From: Actinomadura graeca
Lineage (GTDB): Bacteria; Actinomycetota; Actinomycetes; Streptosporangiales; Streptosporangiaceae
Direction of reading: 5' to 3'
DNA length: 64,000 bases
Assembly (NCBI RefSeq): GCF_019175365.1
Contig: NZ_CP059572.1
Span: 248,001-312,000 of the forward strand
Positions 43,508 to 51,334 of this stretch are shown here, one piece after another (position 1 is the first letter of the stretch; the number at the start of each line of letters is the position of its first letter). The position numbers and the translations under genes were made by a program. The notes beneath the pieces were generated by a model. That model searched no databases, was not told the DNA's origin, and saw only the letters and a list, made by a program, of their open reading frames with translations.

Positions 43508-43535
43508 GACTGTATCGACGGATGTCGATACAGTC
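43508..43535. promoter_or_regulatory. ArsR operator
   Basis: GACTGTATCGAC-GGAT-GTCGATACAGTC has perfect 12-bp arms with a 4-base spacer, between the divergent arsI and arsR genes. A related half-site (AATCGACATCTGTCAA) lies at 43551-43566, nearer to arsR. Confidence 0.8.
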
Positions 43536-43575
43536 GAGCTTGGCATTCTGAATCGACATCTGTCAACATAGAGGA

Positions 43576-43950
43576 ATGTCGAAACAGGGTGGTCTGCCGG
43601 TGCTCGGCCAGGACGAGGCCGCGTGCTGCGCGCCGATGGTCCGCGAACCGCTGGGCGAGGCCGACGCGGCCGAGCTGGCCAAGATGTTCAAGGCGCTGGC
43701 CGACCCGGTCCGGCTGCGGCTGCTGTCGCTGATCGCCTCGCACGAGGGCGGCGAGGCGTGCGTGTGCGACCTCATCGGCCCGTTCGACGTCTCCCAGCCG
43801 ACGATCTCCCACCACCTGAAGGTGCTGCGCGAGGCCGGCCTGGTGGGCTCCGAGCGGCGCGGTACGTGGGTGTACTACTGGGTGCTCCCGCCCGCCCTGG
43901 AGCGGCTGTCGGCGCTGCTGCAGACGCCCGCGGCGACGGTCTCGGCGTGA
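43576..43950 (+). CDS. arsR: ArsR arsenic-responsive repressor
   Basis: A 124-residue ArsR/SmtB repressor. It has MFKALADPVRLRLLSLIASH, the metal-binding motif ACVCDL (C62, C64) and the recognition helix VSQPTISHHLKVLREAGLV. An extra CC pair at residues 17-18 near the N-terminus may supply the third arsenite-binding thiol. GAGGA precedes the ATG. Its stop overlaps the next GTG (GTGA), so it is translationally coupled to the channel gene. The dyad at 43508-43535 is its operator. Confidence 0.93.
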   Translation: MSKQGGLPVLGQDEAACCAPMVREPLGEADAAELAKMFKALADPVRLRLLSLIASHEGGEACVCDLIGPFDVSQPTISHHLKVLREAGLVGSERRGTWVYYWVLPPALERLSALLQTPAATVSA

Positions 43951-44681
43951 GCGTTCCGCTGGCCCGGCGCGCGGCCGCCGAGGCGCTCGGCACCGGCGTC
44001 CTGGTCGCGGTGGTCGTCGGCTCCGGCATCCAGGCCACCCGGCTCACCGGCGATGTCGGCCTGCAGCTCCTGGCGAACTCGCTGGCGACGGTGTTCGGGC
44101 TCGGGGTGCTGATCGTCCTGCTGGGCCCGGTGTCGGGCGCGCACTTGAACCCGGTCGTCACCCTGGTGGCCTGGTGGTCGGGCCGCGGCACCGGTGACGG
44201 CCCGAGCTCGCCAGAGGCCGCCGCCTATCTGGCCGCCCAGGCGGTCGGGGCGGTCGGCGGAGCGATCCTGGCCGACGCGATGTTCGACCGGCCATGGGTG
44301 GCCTGGTCGACCCATGACCGGTCCGCGCCGCACCTGTGGCTGTCGGAGGTCGTCGCGACCGCCGGGCTGCTCTGGCTGATCGGCGGCCTGACCCGCACCG
44401 GCCGCACCCACCTGGCCGCCCCGGCAGTCGCCGCCTACATCGGCGCGGCCTACTGGTTCACCAGCAGCACCAGCTTCGCCAACCCCGCCGTCACCCTGGG
44501 CCGGGCGTTCACCGACACCTTCGCCGGCATCGCCCCCGCCGGCGTCCCGGCGTTCGTCGCCGCACAGCTCGCCGGAGCCGTCCTCGGCATCGGCCTCACC
44601 ACCCTCACCTTCGGCCGCGACAGCGGCCCGGCCGACATCCCGCAGCCCGCCCGTCCCGAGGAAGGCGTTCTCACACCATGA
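43947..44681 (+). CDS. Aquaporin-family channel (arsenite efflux, AqpS-like)
   Basis: A 244-residue major intrinsic protein with six helices and two half-helices. The first pore motif is SGAHLNPVVTLV (NPV in place of the usual NPA), and the second is FANPAVTLGRAF (NPA). Its position between arsR and arsC is the same as aqpS in Sinorhizobium meliloti, where the channel lets arsenite flow out after ArsC reduces arsenate. No ArsB or Acr3 pump is present, so this channel is the probable exit route. GTG 43947 overlaps the arsR stop. Confidence 0.88.
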   Translation: MSVPLARRAAAEALGTGVLVAVVVGSGIQATRLTGDVGLQLLANSLATVFGLGVLIVLLGPVSGAHLNPVVTLVAWWSGRGTGDGPSSPEAAAYLAAQAVGAVGGAILADAMFDRPWVAWSTHDRSAPHLWLSEVVATAGLLWLIGGLTRTGRTHLAAPAVAAYIGAAYWFTSSTSFANPAVTLGRAFTDTFAGIAPAGVPAFVAAQLAGAVLGIGLTTLTFGRDSGPADIPQPARPEEGVLTP

Positions 44682-45103
44682 CCACCCCGCCTCCGCTCAC
44701 GCCGTCGGTGCTGTTCGTGTGCGTCCACAACGCCGGACGCTCCCAGATGGCCGCCGCGTTCCTCAGCCATCTGGCCGGGAACCGCGTCCAGGTCCGCTCG
44801 GCCGGATCCGCCCCCGCCGGCACCGTCAACCCCGCCGTCGTGCAGGCGATGCGCGAGGTCGGCATCGACATCTCCGCGCAGGTCCCCAAGATCCTCACCA
44901 CCGACGCCGTCCGCTCCTCGGACGTGGTCATCACGATGGGCTGCGGCGACACCTGCCCCGTCTTCCCCGGCAAGCGCTACCTCGACTGGACCCTGGATGA
45001 CCCCGCCGGGCAGGGCGTGGACGCGGTGCGCCCGATCCGGGACGAGATCGAACGCCGCATCCGGGGCCTGCTCGCCGAGCTCGGCACCCCCGCGACCGCA
45101 TGA
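44678..45103 (+). CDS. arsC: Arsenate reductase ArsC (low-molecular-weight phosphatase type)
   Basis: A 141-residue arsenate reductase with the LMW-PTPase fold. The P-loop is CVHNAGRSQ, giving Cys15-X5-Arg21; the resolving Cys pair is C89 and C93 in MGCGDTCPVFPGK; and the acid Asp lies in LDWTLDDPAGQ. The pair suggests a thioredoxin-type cycle, though actinobacterial mycothiol-dependent forms also exist. It begins with an ATGA overlap on the channel gene and ends in another ATGA overlap with the acetyltransferase gene. Confidence 0.93.
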   Translation: MTTPPPLTPSVLFVCVHNAGRSQMAAAFLSHLAGNRVQVRSAGSAPAGTVNPAVVQAMREVGIDISAQVPKILTTDAVRSSDVVITMGCGDTCPVFPGKRYLDWTLDDPAGQGVDAVRPIRDEIERRIRGLLAELGTPATA

Positions 45104-45612
45104 CCGCCACCCCCGCCGCCGCGGTGCGCATCGCTGCGATGCTGCCCGAGCACGCCGACCAGGTTCTCGCGATCTACCAGGCAGGCATCGACACCGGCCA
45201 GGCCACCTTCGAAACCCAGGCGCCGACCTGGGAGGAGTTCGACGCCGCAAAACTTCCCGAGCACCGCCTGATCGCCCTTGCACCCGACGGGGACGTCGTG
45301 GGCTGGGCCGCCGTGGCGCCGGTCTCCGATCGGTGCGCCTACGCCGGCGTCGTCGAGCACTCCGTCTACGTCAGCCCTGACGCCCAAGGCCGGGGCATCG
45401 GCCTGGCCCTGCTGATGGCGCTGCTGGAGTCCACCGACGCCGCCGGGATCTGGACCGTCCAGTCCGGGATCTTCCCCGAGAACACCGCCAGCCTCGCCCT
45501 CCACCGCCGGGCGGGATTCCGCGAGATCGGCGTCCGCGAGCGGATCGGCCGCCACCACGGCCGCTGGCGCGACGTCATCCTCCTGGAACGCCGCAGCCCG
45601 GCCATCATCTGA
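45100..45612 (+). CDS. arsN: ArsN1/PAT-type GNAT N-acetyltransferase
   Basis: A 170-residue GNAT acetyltransferase close to phosphinothricin acetyltransferase. It has DTGQATFETQAPTWEEFDA, EHSVYVSPDAQGRGIGLALL for the acetyl-CoA motif A and GIFPENTASLALHRRAGF. In arsenic operons this family is called ArsN1 and acetylates the organoarsenical antibiotic arsinothricin, a phosphinothricin mimic. It is the last gene of arsR-aqp-arsC-arsN and overlaps arsC as ATGA. Arsinothricin as the substrate is inferred; phosphinothricin or other amino compounds are possible. Confidence 0.85.
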   Translation: MTATPAAAVRIAAMLPEHADQVLAIYQAGIDTGQATFETQAPTWEEFDAAKLPEHRLIALAPDGDVVGWAAVAPVSDRCAYAGVVEHSVYVSPDAQGRGIGLALLMALLESTDAAGIWTVQSGIFPENTASLALHRRAGFREIGVRERIGRHHGRWRDVILLERRSPAII

Positions 45613-45672
45613 CCCGGGGGTGTCCGGCTTAGCGGGTGCGTCGCGGGCGGCGGGATCGGCGTCGGCGGTCAC

Positions 45673-45885
45673 GGCCGCGGAGGTCTGTTCGCCGGGAAGT
45701 GCGCGCTGCTTCTGGACGAGCCCACCAACCACCTGGATGGCGACGCAATAGCCTGGCTGCGGGCCGTCCTCACCGCTCACCAGTGCAGCCTGGTCGTGAT
45801 CAGCCACGACACGGTGCTGCTGGAAAAGACCGCCAACCGGATCTGGCACGTGGACACCCCCATGGGCGGCGGCGGGTGGGCTTGA
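45673..45885 (+). pseudogene. ABC-F ATPase fragment
   Basis: A short open frame reads CALLLDEPTNHLDGDAIAWL, then SLVVISHDTVLLEKTANRIW and HVDT. This is the Walker B, D-loop and switch region of ABC-F or duplicated ABC ATPases (LDEPTNHLD is their hallmark). The nucleotide-binding P-loop, the signature motif and the whole first half are absent, and the sequence upstream is Gly-rich and unrelated. It is a gene remnant next to the arsenic operon. Confidence 0.8.
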
Positions 45886-45908
45886 CCTGGCAGGAAAGTC
45901 CTCACACA
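45880..45908 (+). repeat. Imperfect dispersed repeat, copy 1
   Basis: A 29-base element beginning GCTTGACCTGG and ending TCCTCACACA is matched by 49624-49652 with five differences. The two copies flank a 3.7-kb segment containing the resolvase remnant and HTH-membrane protein gene. Confidence 0.6.
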
Positions 45909-45969
45909 CCGGTCACGGCCGAGGACTCCTGAAGCTACGGTGAGCCGCAAGGTAGAGGTTTGGTGCTGG

Positions 45970-46515
45970 TCAGCGGGTTGGCTTTGTCTCATTGATCTCG
46001 GCCGCTGTCGCGTGTTCGTCGTGGTCGTGGAGCATGCGCATGACGGTGGCGGGTGAGGGGCGTTTGTCCTTCTTCCCTTGGTGATGAGGAGTCAGGCGGC
46101 GATGTCGCGCAGGCTCTGGCCTTGGTTACGCAGGTGCACGGCCATGGACAGCATGGCGGGGTCGGTGACGGCGGCGCCGCCGATGTTCTTGCCGCGTACC
46201 CGGGCGGATTCCTGGTCGTCGAGGGTCTTGTCGCGGATGTACTCGCGTTCCATGCCGGACAGGGCGGCCAGGACGGTGAACACGATGCCGCCGGGGTCGT
46301 GGTGGCCGTGGAGTTCGCCGGTGAGGAATTCCAGGCCGACGTCGCCGACGGCGAGCCATTCGGCGAGCTCTGGGAGTTCCAGGCCGCGGCCGAGCCGCTT
46401 GTGCTCGTGCACGACGAGGGTGACGGCGACGCCGGGGGGCGCAGGTCCGCGGCGTGCGCGATGGCGCGTTCGAGTTCGGGGCGGGTGGTGATGCGGGTGG
46501 ATGCCTGGCCCGCGA
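45970..46515 (-). pseudogene. Broken serine recombinase (resolvase/invertase)
   Basis: This is the degraded remains of a small serine recombinase. Recognisable parts are STRITTRPELERAIAHA, VHEHKRLGRGLELPELAEWL, FLTGELHGHHDPGGIVFTVL, MEREYIRDKTLDDQESARVR and a C-terminal HTH end PSPATVMRMLHDHDEH. A frameshift near 46410-46420, an in-frame TGA at 46092-46094 and another frameshift near 46070 break the gene. The N-terminal catalytic Ser region is missing. It shows that the region once carried a transposon or integron-like element. Confidence 0.85.
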
Positions 46516-46676
46516 GGAGGATCGGACCGGATTAGCGGTAGCCAGCGTTCCAGCTGGTAATCGGCGGGTCGTCACCTGATCAGACCGGACAGAGTGTCAC
46601 TCTGTCCGGTCTGGGGTCCGGTATCACCGCCGGTCATTTCCCTATCGCTATTTCCGTACCGATCCTCCTCGTGGCC

Positions 46677-46976
46677 CTACTCGTGCCTCCACAGGGCCCG
46701 GAGTGCTCCCATCACCGTCGCGCCGGCTGCGGTTGGGAGTCCGAGCGGCGGAAATAGCGCGACCAGGACCCCGACCAGCATGCCGATGGCGGTGATGACC
46801 AGGACGGGCTTCCGGGGTACTGCTCCGGCGGGAACTAGCCGGAGTAGCAGTTGCTGTGCGTTGTCTCGTCGGTCGGTGTTCCGGGAGCAGAACACCACGG
46901 TCGCTGTGGCAGCGACGGTCAGGAGGTAGGCCAAGGGGCCGATGAGGGCTAGTCCCCAGGCCAGACGGTGAAGCAT
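46677..46976 (-). CDS. Small two- or three-helix membrane protein
   Basis: A 99-residue membrane protein, not recognised. Hydrophobic segments lie at about residues 5-30 (LAWGLALIGPLAYLLTVAAT) and 57-76 (VLVITAIGMLVGVLVALFPP), with a third weaker one after that. The linker is polar and Arg-rich (SRNTDRRDNAQQLLLRL). AGGAAGG precedes ATG 46976 at a slightly long distance. It lies alone between the resolvase remnant and a divergent HTH-membrane protein gene, with a hairpin in the space between. Confidence 0.6.
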   Translation of the reverse strand: MLHRLAWGLALIGPLAYLLTVAATATVVFCSRNTDRRDNAQQLLLRLVPAGAVPRKPVLVITAIGMLVGVLVALFPPLGLPTAAGATVMGALRALWRHE

Positions 46977-47006
46977 GCTTGGAGCGTCCTTCCTATAGAG
47001 AGGGAT

Positions 47007-47050
47007 GCCCCGCGCTGACAGGTTTGGTCGACCGGCAGTCGGCGCGGGGC
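47007..47050. other. Inverted repeat in the leader region
   Basis: GCCCCGCGC (47007-47015) and GCGCGGGGC (47042-47050) are perfect 9-bp arms. They lie between divergent genes and could be a leader hairpin or terminator. Confidence 0.4.
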
Positions 47051-47127
47051 TTTGTGCGTGCGCCTCCGTCTTCAGCGGCGGAGAGGTGCGCGGGGCCTAT
47101 TCGACCTCGTAGAGTCGGGCTCGTCCA

Positions 47128-47173
47128 TGCCGACAATTCCGCAACAAGGCGGGGCGTTGAGTTTGCCGACAAT
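47128..47173 (+). promoter_or_regulatory. Direct repeats upstream of the HTH-membrane protein gene
   Basis: TGCCGACAAT occurs at 47128-47137 and 47164-47173, 36 bases apart, 48 bases before the GTG start. They are candidate binding sites, possibly for the gene's own HTH domain. Confidence 0.45.
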
Positions 47174-47220
47174 GAGCCGTTGTCGCAGCTCAGACCCAAG
47201 CCCGTGGCGAGGAGTGTGCC

Positions 47221-49182
47221 GTGCGCGGTGGCGCAGGGAAACAAGACCGCAACAATGCTGGTCAAGGCGATGACCGGGCTGCTCACCGCGGACGGCGCAG
47301 CGACGTTGTCAAGTACATCGAGGCCAAGCGCGATCCTGAGTGGCACGAGAGGCTTGGTGGTGCCAGGCGTAAGGACGTCGACAGGTGTGTAGAGAAGATG
47401 GAGTTGTTTCCCCTCCCGGTCCGTGCACTGATCGTGTTCTTGGAGGAGCGCATCCTCACTGTCCACGACAGCCGCACGGCTTACGCCGAGAGCGTCCACC
47501 CGAAGGACCCCAAGCAGGCGAAAGAGCTCCTCACCCAACTGAACTACGGGTTGGGGAACCACCGTCGCAAGCCCAAAGGTCTTGACTGGTGGCTAGCTGA
47601 GCAGATCGTTCAGCGGACCAGCCAGGCAGATGAACGCCAGAGGGCCCTCGACCAGATCGCTCGCCTGTGGCACGCCGGACGCGGGAAGGCGCCGCCGGGA
47701 TGGGAGTGTGAGCCAGCCACCCAGGCAGAGATCGATGCCATCATCGTCCCTCCTGCCTCGGCGCGGCCTCTGCGTGCTGAGACCACGCGCCCTCAAGGGG
47801 CGGGCGAGGAAGACAACGAGGCTCTCGCTCGGACCCGGGGGACGATAGGGGACTATCGGCGGGAGCTACGCCAGGCGGAGCAGGAGCTGCACGGCGCCAC
47901 GCGGGCTCTGGACCGCGAGCAGGCGAAGTCTCTTGCAGCAGAGTCACAGATCGCTGAGCTGAAGGACGAACTTTCACGTCTGCGGGTTCGGCTGCAGAGT
48001 GCCGAACGGGCAGCTCGCGGGCATAGCGATGACGCTACCCGGGCGCAGGCCACGGCGGCCGAGCTCCGGGAGACAATCGCCCAGCTTCTTGCTCACCTAG
48101 AGGTGAGCGGGTTGAAGGAGTTGCCGTACCCCGCGCCGATGCTGTCCGAGTTCCTTCCTACCTCGGCGATCCGTAGCCGCCAGCGCCTGAGCAGCACCGC
48201 CCATCCAGCGCACCGGGCCGTGGGCGTCTACGTCGGCACGCATCTCACCTTTTCCTCTCGCAGCCCTGAGGAGCTGGCCAAAGCGGCTGGGATGAGTGTG
48301 GAACTCATAGAACGTCTCCTCAGCGCCGATCACCTGCCCGGCCGAGACATCACCGTCCGCATCGCCCAGGCGGCTGGCGGACAAGCCGACTATGCAGGAC
48401 GGCTCTGGGCCGCAGCTGAACACCACTCCGCTCAATCTCCTTTCGATCAAGAGTTCTACAGAATCATTGCACAAACAGAATCCGACCCGGAAGCTAGTGA
48501 TCAAGGAAGGGATGCTAGTCCGCCCCGGTCAGAGAACGAGGAACCCGAAGTCTCCGATCCCGGAAAGGCATTGCGTAACATCCGGTCGCTGTTTTCTGTC
48601 GCGTACCGGCGGGTAGAAGATATCTCCCTTCCCGCAGTAATCGGCCTAGGCGTCTGCGCTTTCGTCTTTATCGTATCCGGTCTTATTCTTGATCAAGGAT
48701 ATGGGCAAGTGGATGTGCCGCTCATCTATACTTCAGGCGATCCACCTGTCGATGGATGGGAACTCAAGGAGCGAGGCGGTTTCCACACTCAATGGCGCGC
48801 CGATCCATACGGCAACGTCACCAACCTTCAAGGAGAGCTCGTACTCTCGTCCAGTATGGAATGCCGTTCTGAGGTCAAAGTTCAGTGGGAATTGTCCATA
48901 AATGGCACACGAATGGACGGGGGAGTCCTTTATTCGCCCACCAGGGGCAGAGGAGACTCCCTGCACCTCGAAGAAATTAAAGTTCGCGAGCGCCCTTACG
49001 GCATTGACCTCCGTGTCCGCCGATTGGACAACACCAGGTGCAACGGTTGGGTGGACTGGAACCGAACGGCTGCCGAGCCGGGTTTCAACGTGTCGGGCCC
49101 CGGGCGCTGGAGATGGCACTGGAGCCCGGGCTGGGGCCGCCCACATGAATTTCAGCCAATTCTCCCCATGTCGGTGGGGTAG
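47221..49182 (+). CDS. HTH-coiled-coil-transmembrane protein of unknown function
   Basis: A 653-residue multi-domain protein that I do not recognise. Residues 30-170 form a basic helical domain (VKYIEAKRDPEWHERLGG and LLTQLNYGLGNHRRKPKGLD). Residues 203-295 are a coiled coil. An Xre-like HTH lies near 346-390 (SPEELAKAAGMSVELIERLL and DITVRIAQAAGG). One membrane helix lies at about 468-490 (VIGLGVCAFVFIVSGLI). The outer C-terminal domain (to residue 653) is polar and Trp-rich. GTG 47221 follows CGAGGAGTG. Codon use in the second half is visibly lower in GC than the neighbours, suggesting transfer. It could sense from outside and act on DNA or another partner inside. Confidence 0.75.
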   Translation: MRGGAGKQDRNNAGQGDDRAAHRGRRSDVVKYIEAKRDPEWHERLGGARRKDVDRCVEKMELFPLPVRALIVFLEERILTVHDSRTAYAESVHPKDPKQAKELLTQLNYGLGNHRRKPKGLDWWLAEQIVQRTSQADERQRALDQIARLWHAGRGKAPPGWECEPATQAEIDAIIVPPASARPLRAETTRPQGAGEEDNEALARTRGTIGDYRRELRQAEQELHGATRALDREQAKSLAAESQIAELKDELSRLRVRLQSAERAARGHSDDATRAQATAAELRETIAQLLAHLEVSGLKELPYPAPMLSEFLPTSAIRSRQRLSSTAHPAHRAVGVYVGTHLTFSSRSPEELAKAAGMSVELIERLLSADHLPGRDITVRIAQAAGGQADYAGRLWAAAEHHSAQSPFDQEFYRIIAQTESDPEASDQGRDASPPRSENEEPEVSDPGKALRNIRSLFSVAYRRVEDISLPAVIGLGVCAFVFIVSGLILDQGYGQVDVPLIYTSGDPPVDGWELKERGGFHTQWRADPYGNVTNLQGELVLSSSMECRSEVKVQWELSINGTRMDGGVLYSPTRGRGDSLHLEEIKVRERPYGIDLRVRRLDNTRCNGWVDWNRTAAEPGFNVSGPGRWRWHWSPGWGRPHEFQPILPMSVG

Positions 49183-49215
49183 GCGCTACCTGGCGTCCTT
49201 CTCCCGAACTGCGAC

Positions 49216-49392
49216 CTAGGCGGCGCGCCTGGCTAACTCGTGCAGTGACATGCAGCGCTGATCGAGTAGCTCGCGAAGATGGTTGAGGAAGGTCGGTGTT
49301 GTGCTGAGGCCGCCTGCGGTCATGCATGTCACCGGGATATGGGTTTTGGGTGCGCTCGCGGGGGACGGTGGGGCTTTGTTGCTTGTGGGCAT
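49216..49392 (-). CDS. Small possible protein ending in a partial HTH
   Basis: A 58-residue frame from ATG 49392, with GAGAGA 8 bases upstream. Its end, NHLRELLDQRCMSLHELARR, resembles the first helices of an Xre domain but stops before the recognition helix, so it may be a truncated gene. The rest of the 477 bases between 49183 and 49659 contains only the second copy of the dispersed repeat and no further gene that I can support. Confidence 0.3.
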   Translation of the reverse strand: MPTSNKAPPSPASAPKTHIPVTCMTAGGLSTTPTFLNHLRELLDQRCMSLHELARRAA

Positions 49393-49623
49393 GGGCCATT
49401 CTCTCAACAGGGTGTTAGGGGCGGGCTGAAAGCCGAATCACCCCGGCTCCCGGCCCCTCGCCTGCGGCCGCCGGTCGCGGTCAGGGTGCGGCTGCTCTGC
49501 ATAAGCGGAGGGACGGGGTACGTCGTGGACGATGCGCCCCACCGGGGCGGCGGACTGGTAGCCTCGCGCGGCTCCGGGCTGCCCCAGGCGTTGGCGGGCA
49601 TGGGCCGTGGGCGGGAGGACCCG

Positions 49624-49652
49624 GCTTGACCTGGTGGGAGGATCCTCACACA
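49624..49652 (+). repeat. Imperfect dispersed repeat, copy 2
   Basis: The second copy of the 29-base element at 45880-45908, with five mismatches. The preceding bases are also alike (CATGGGC followed by a G-rich run), so the true homology is longer, with a 6-base insertion. Confidence 0.6.
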
Positions 49653-49659
49653 AGAATGT

Positions 49660-50616
49660 TCACCACAGATCAAACGGGCGCACTTCAACGCCCTTACTTC
49701 GCCATGGCTCCGGTGAGGTGCCCGACGCTAGACGTTCCAACCAGTGGAATTGCTCGACGAAGTAAGTGTGAGACGAGGTTCCCTCTGCAAAGACGATGAT
49801 CGGCCCGTGGGTGCCTCTTCGCCCATGACCGTACATCATCACGCGAACCGTGCTGTCCACCTCCTCCATTGCGAACGAGCAAGCGAAATTGAACAAAAAG
49901 AGTCTGAGTCTGGGGGCCCTGTCCGCGGCAGCCCGGAGCGGGCGGAGTATCTCTCTGATGTAGCGTTCGGGATCTTCCATCGTTGCGTCCGCTGGCTCGA
50001 TCCGGTATCGGTCCTTCCGCGAGTCGCAGTACGGGTCCATGACGTAGATGCGCACATCCATCGTCCTGGCCTTTTCTTCGAGAAGCGATAGCATCTCTTC
50101 GCTCGCGTAAAACGAGCGTGTCAGGCCGAAAAGGTTGATTCGTCGCTGGGCGGCAGATATCCGCTCGATCAGATCCCGTTCGGAATCCTCGCTCGTGAAC
50201 GGAAACGCGTCGATGATGCCCGCGCGTTGGACGTGGCCCACATCGCCCGGGCTGTGATCTGTGCCAAACCCCAACTTGTCCGGTCGGGTGCGATATAGGC
50301 GGCAAAGGTACTCGATACGTTCGTCACCGGGGCGACGATCACCTAGTTCCCACCGGCAGAGCGTGGCCGCATCCAGGGACGGCGGTTGTAGGCCATCAGC
50401 CTCGTATAGGGCGTCCATCCGTGCGGCTACCTCGCTGCGCTCATAGCCGTAGGCGATCCGCCAAGCCTCCAGGGGCGTGATGCCCTGGACGTTCCGCGTG
50501 ATCTTCTCTGCGATGGCATCGGTCGTGAAACCACGGCGGATACCGTCCAACCGAATCTCCCCGGCCTCGCGCTCGATCTGTCGGCGCCGCCTCGCATTCT
50601 CCCTGCTAGCAGCCAT
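49660..50616 (-). CDS. Xre-type regulator with PLD-like C-terminal domain
   Basis: A 318-residue protein. The N-terminal half is an extended HTH region (LEAWRIAYGYERSEVAARMD and LDAATLCRWELGDRRPGDER). The C-terminal half (residues 145-300) is PLD-like: ERDLIERISAAQRRINLFGL, then KARTMDVRIYVMDPYCDSRK and PRLRLFLFNFACSFAMEEVD. No HxK(x4)D catalytic motif is seen, so it is more likely a sensor than a nuclease or lipase. ATG 50616 follows GAGAGGTCG. It is divergent from an anti-sigma-type ATPase gene, a layout like WhiJ-type Xre regulators with AbaA-like partners in Streptomyces. Confidence 0.75.
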   Translation of the reverse strand: MAASRENARRRRQIEREAGEIRLDGIRRGFTTDAIAEKITRNVQGITPLEAWRIAYGYERSEVAARMDALYEADGLQPPSLDAATLCRWELGDRRPGDERIEYLCRLYRTRPDKLGFGTDHSPGDVGHVQRAGIIDAFPFTSEDSERDLIERISAAQRRINLFGLTRSFYASEEMLSLLEEKARTMDVRIYVMDPYCDSRKDRYRIEPADATMEDPERYIREILRPLRAAADRAPRLRLFLFNFACSFAMEEVDSTVRVMMYGHGRRGTHGPIIVFAEGTSSHTYFVEQFHWLERLASGTSPEPWRSKGVEVRPFDLW

Positions 50617-50642
50617 ACAGCGACCTCTCGTTGTCGTCTGAC

Positions 50643-50676
50643 GGCAATCCAATTGCCTTGATCTGCTATTGGATTG
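50643..50676. promoter_or_regulatory. Overlapping dyads upstream of the Xre/PLD-like gene
   Basis: GGCAAT-CCA-ATTGCC (50643-50657) overlaps a second pair, CAATCCAAT (50645-50653) with ATTGGATTG (50668-50676). They sit 27 bases upstream of the gene's ATG and are a likely autoregulatory operator. Confidence 0.6.
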
Positions 50677-50813
50677 ATTGCCGCTTGTCGGCACTGTAAC
50701 GCCCAAGCCTAGGTGGAAACAGGCCACACAAGAAGAAGCAGCGGCGCTTCGCCAGCCTTGGCGCGGCAGGCAACGGAGTCGTACGGCTGCGCCAACCGCT
50801 GCAGACAGTAGGC

Positions 50814-50853
50814 GGCCCCGGCCCGACGTTGCAGCGTCGGGGGGTCCGGGGCC
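50814..50853. other. Strong nested hairpin between divergent genes
   Basis: Outer arms GGCCCCGG (50814-50821) and CCGGGGCC (50846-50853) enclose inner arms CCGACG (50823-50828) and CGTCGG (50835-50840). No gene runs into it from either side, so it is not an ordinary terminator. A leader structure or small RNA is possible. The 355-base space 50617-50971 otherwise holds the operators and promoters of the two flanking genes. Confidence 0.5.
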
Positions 50854-50971
50854 TTGGCCCGACAGGGAGGTCGGACCCGATGCACGATGTTAGATGCATC
50901 CTGACCGGGGTGAGGCGGTCAAAGGTCACATATCGGCGTAGGCGTCGGTCTCGCGCGGTGGGGGGCCGGTG

Positions 50972-51334
50972 ATGTCGGGCGTGATCCTCGCTCATGAGCC
51001 GGAAAGCAGCGCGGCGGCTCGGGAGTTCGTCCGGAAGGCTGCGGCTGATTGGCTCATCGATTTCAATGATCTCCTCACCGTCGTAGGTGAGCTGGTCGGG
51101 AACGCCGTGGTGCACACGCGGGGCGAGTCGATCGTGGTGCGGGCTTACGAGTTGCCTGCGTGGTACGTGGTGGAGGTCTGGGACTACTCCCCCCGGATGC
51201 CTGAGCCCCGGACGCCGGATCTGGCCTGGGAGTCGGGGCGCGGGCTGGTGGTGGTGGCGGAGCTTGCGGGCGAGTGGGGCGTACGGCGGCTGCCCGCTGG
51301 TGGCAAGGCGGTCTTCGCGCGGTGGGCGAGGTGA
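50972..51334 (+). CDS. Anti-sigma-factor-type ATP-binding protein (HATPase_c_2)
   Basis: A 120-residue GHKL ATPase of the RsbW/SpoIIAB-like group. The N-box is VVGELVGNAVVHTRGESIVV (E-L-x-x-N-A), and the G1/G2 boxes are represented by VWDYSPRMPEP and ESGRGLVVVAELAGEWGVRR. Stand-alone proteins of this kind bind ATP and act as anti-sigma kinases or partners of Xre regulators in actinomycetes. ATG 50972 was preferred over GTG 50969. Its stop overlaps the next gene's GTG. It heads a four-gene operon. Confidence 0.88.
   Translation: MSGVILAHEPESSAAAREFVRKAAADWLIDFNDLLTVVGELVGNAVVHTRGESIVVRAYELPAWYVVEVWDYSPRMPEPRTPDLAWESGRGLVVVAELAGEWGVRRLPAGGKAVFARWAR

Noticed and set aside
48733-49146. Minus-strand frame opposite the outer domain of the HTH-membrane protein
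   Set aside because: Its codon pattern and translation are those of a shadow frame; the plus-strand protein continues without a break.
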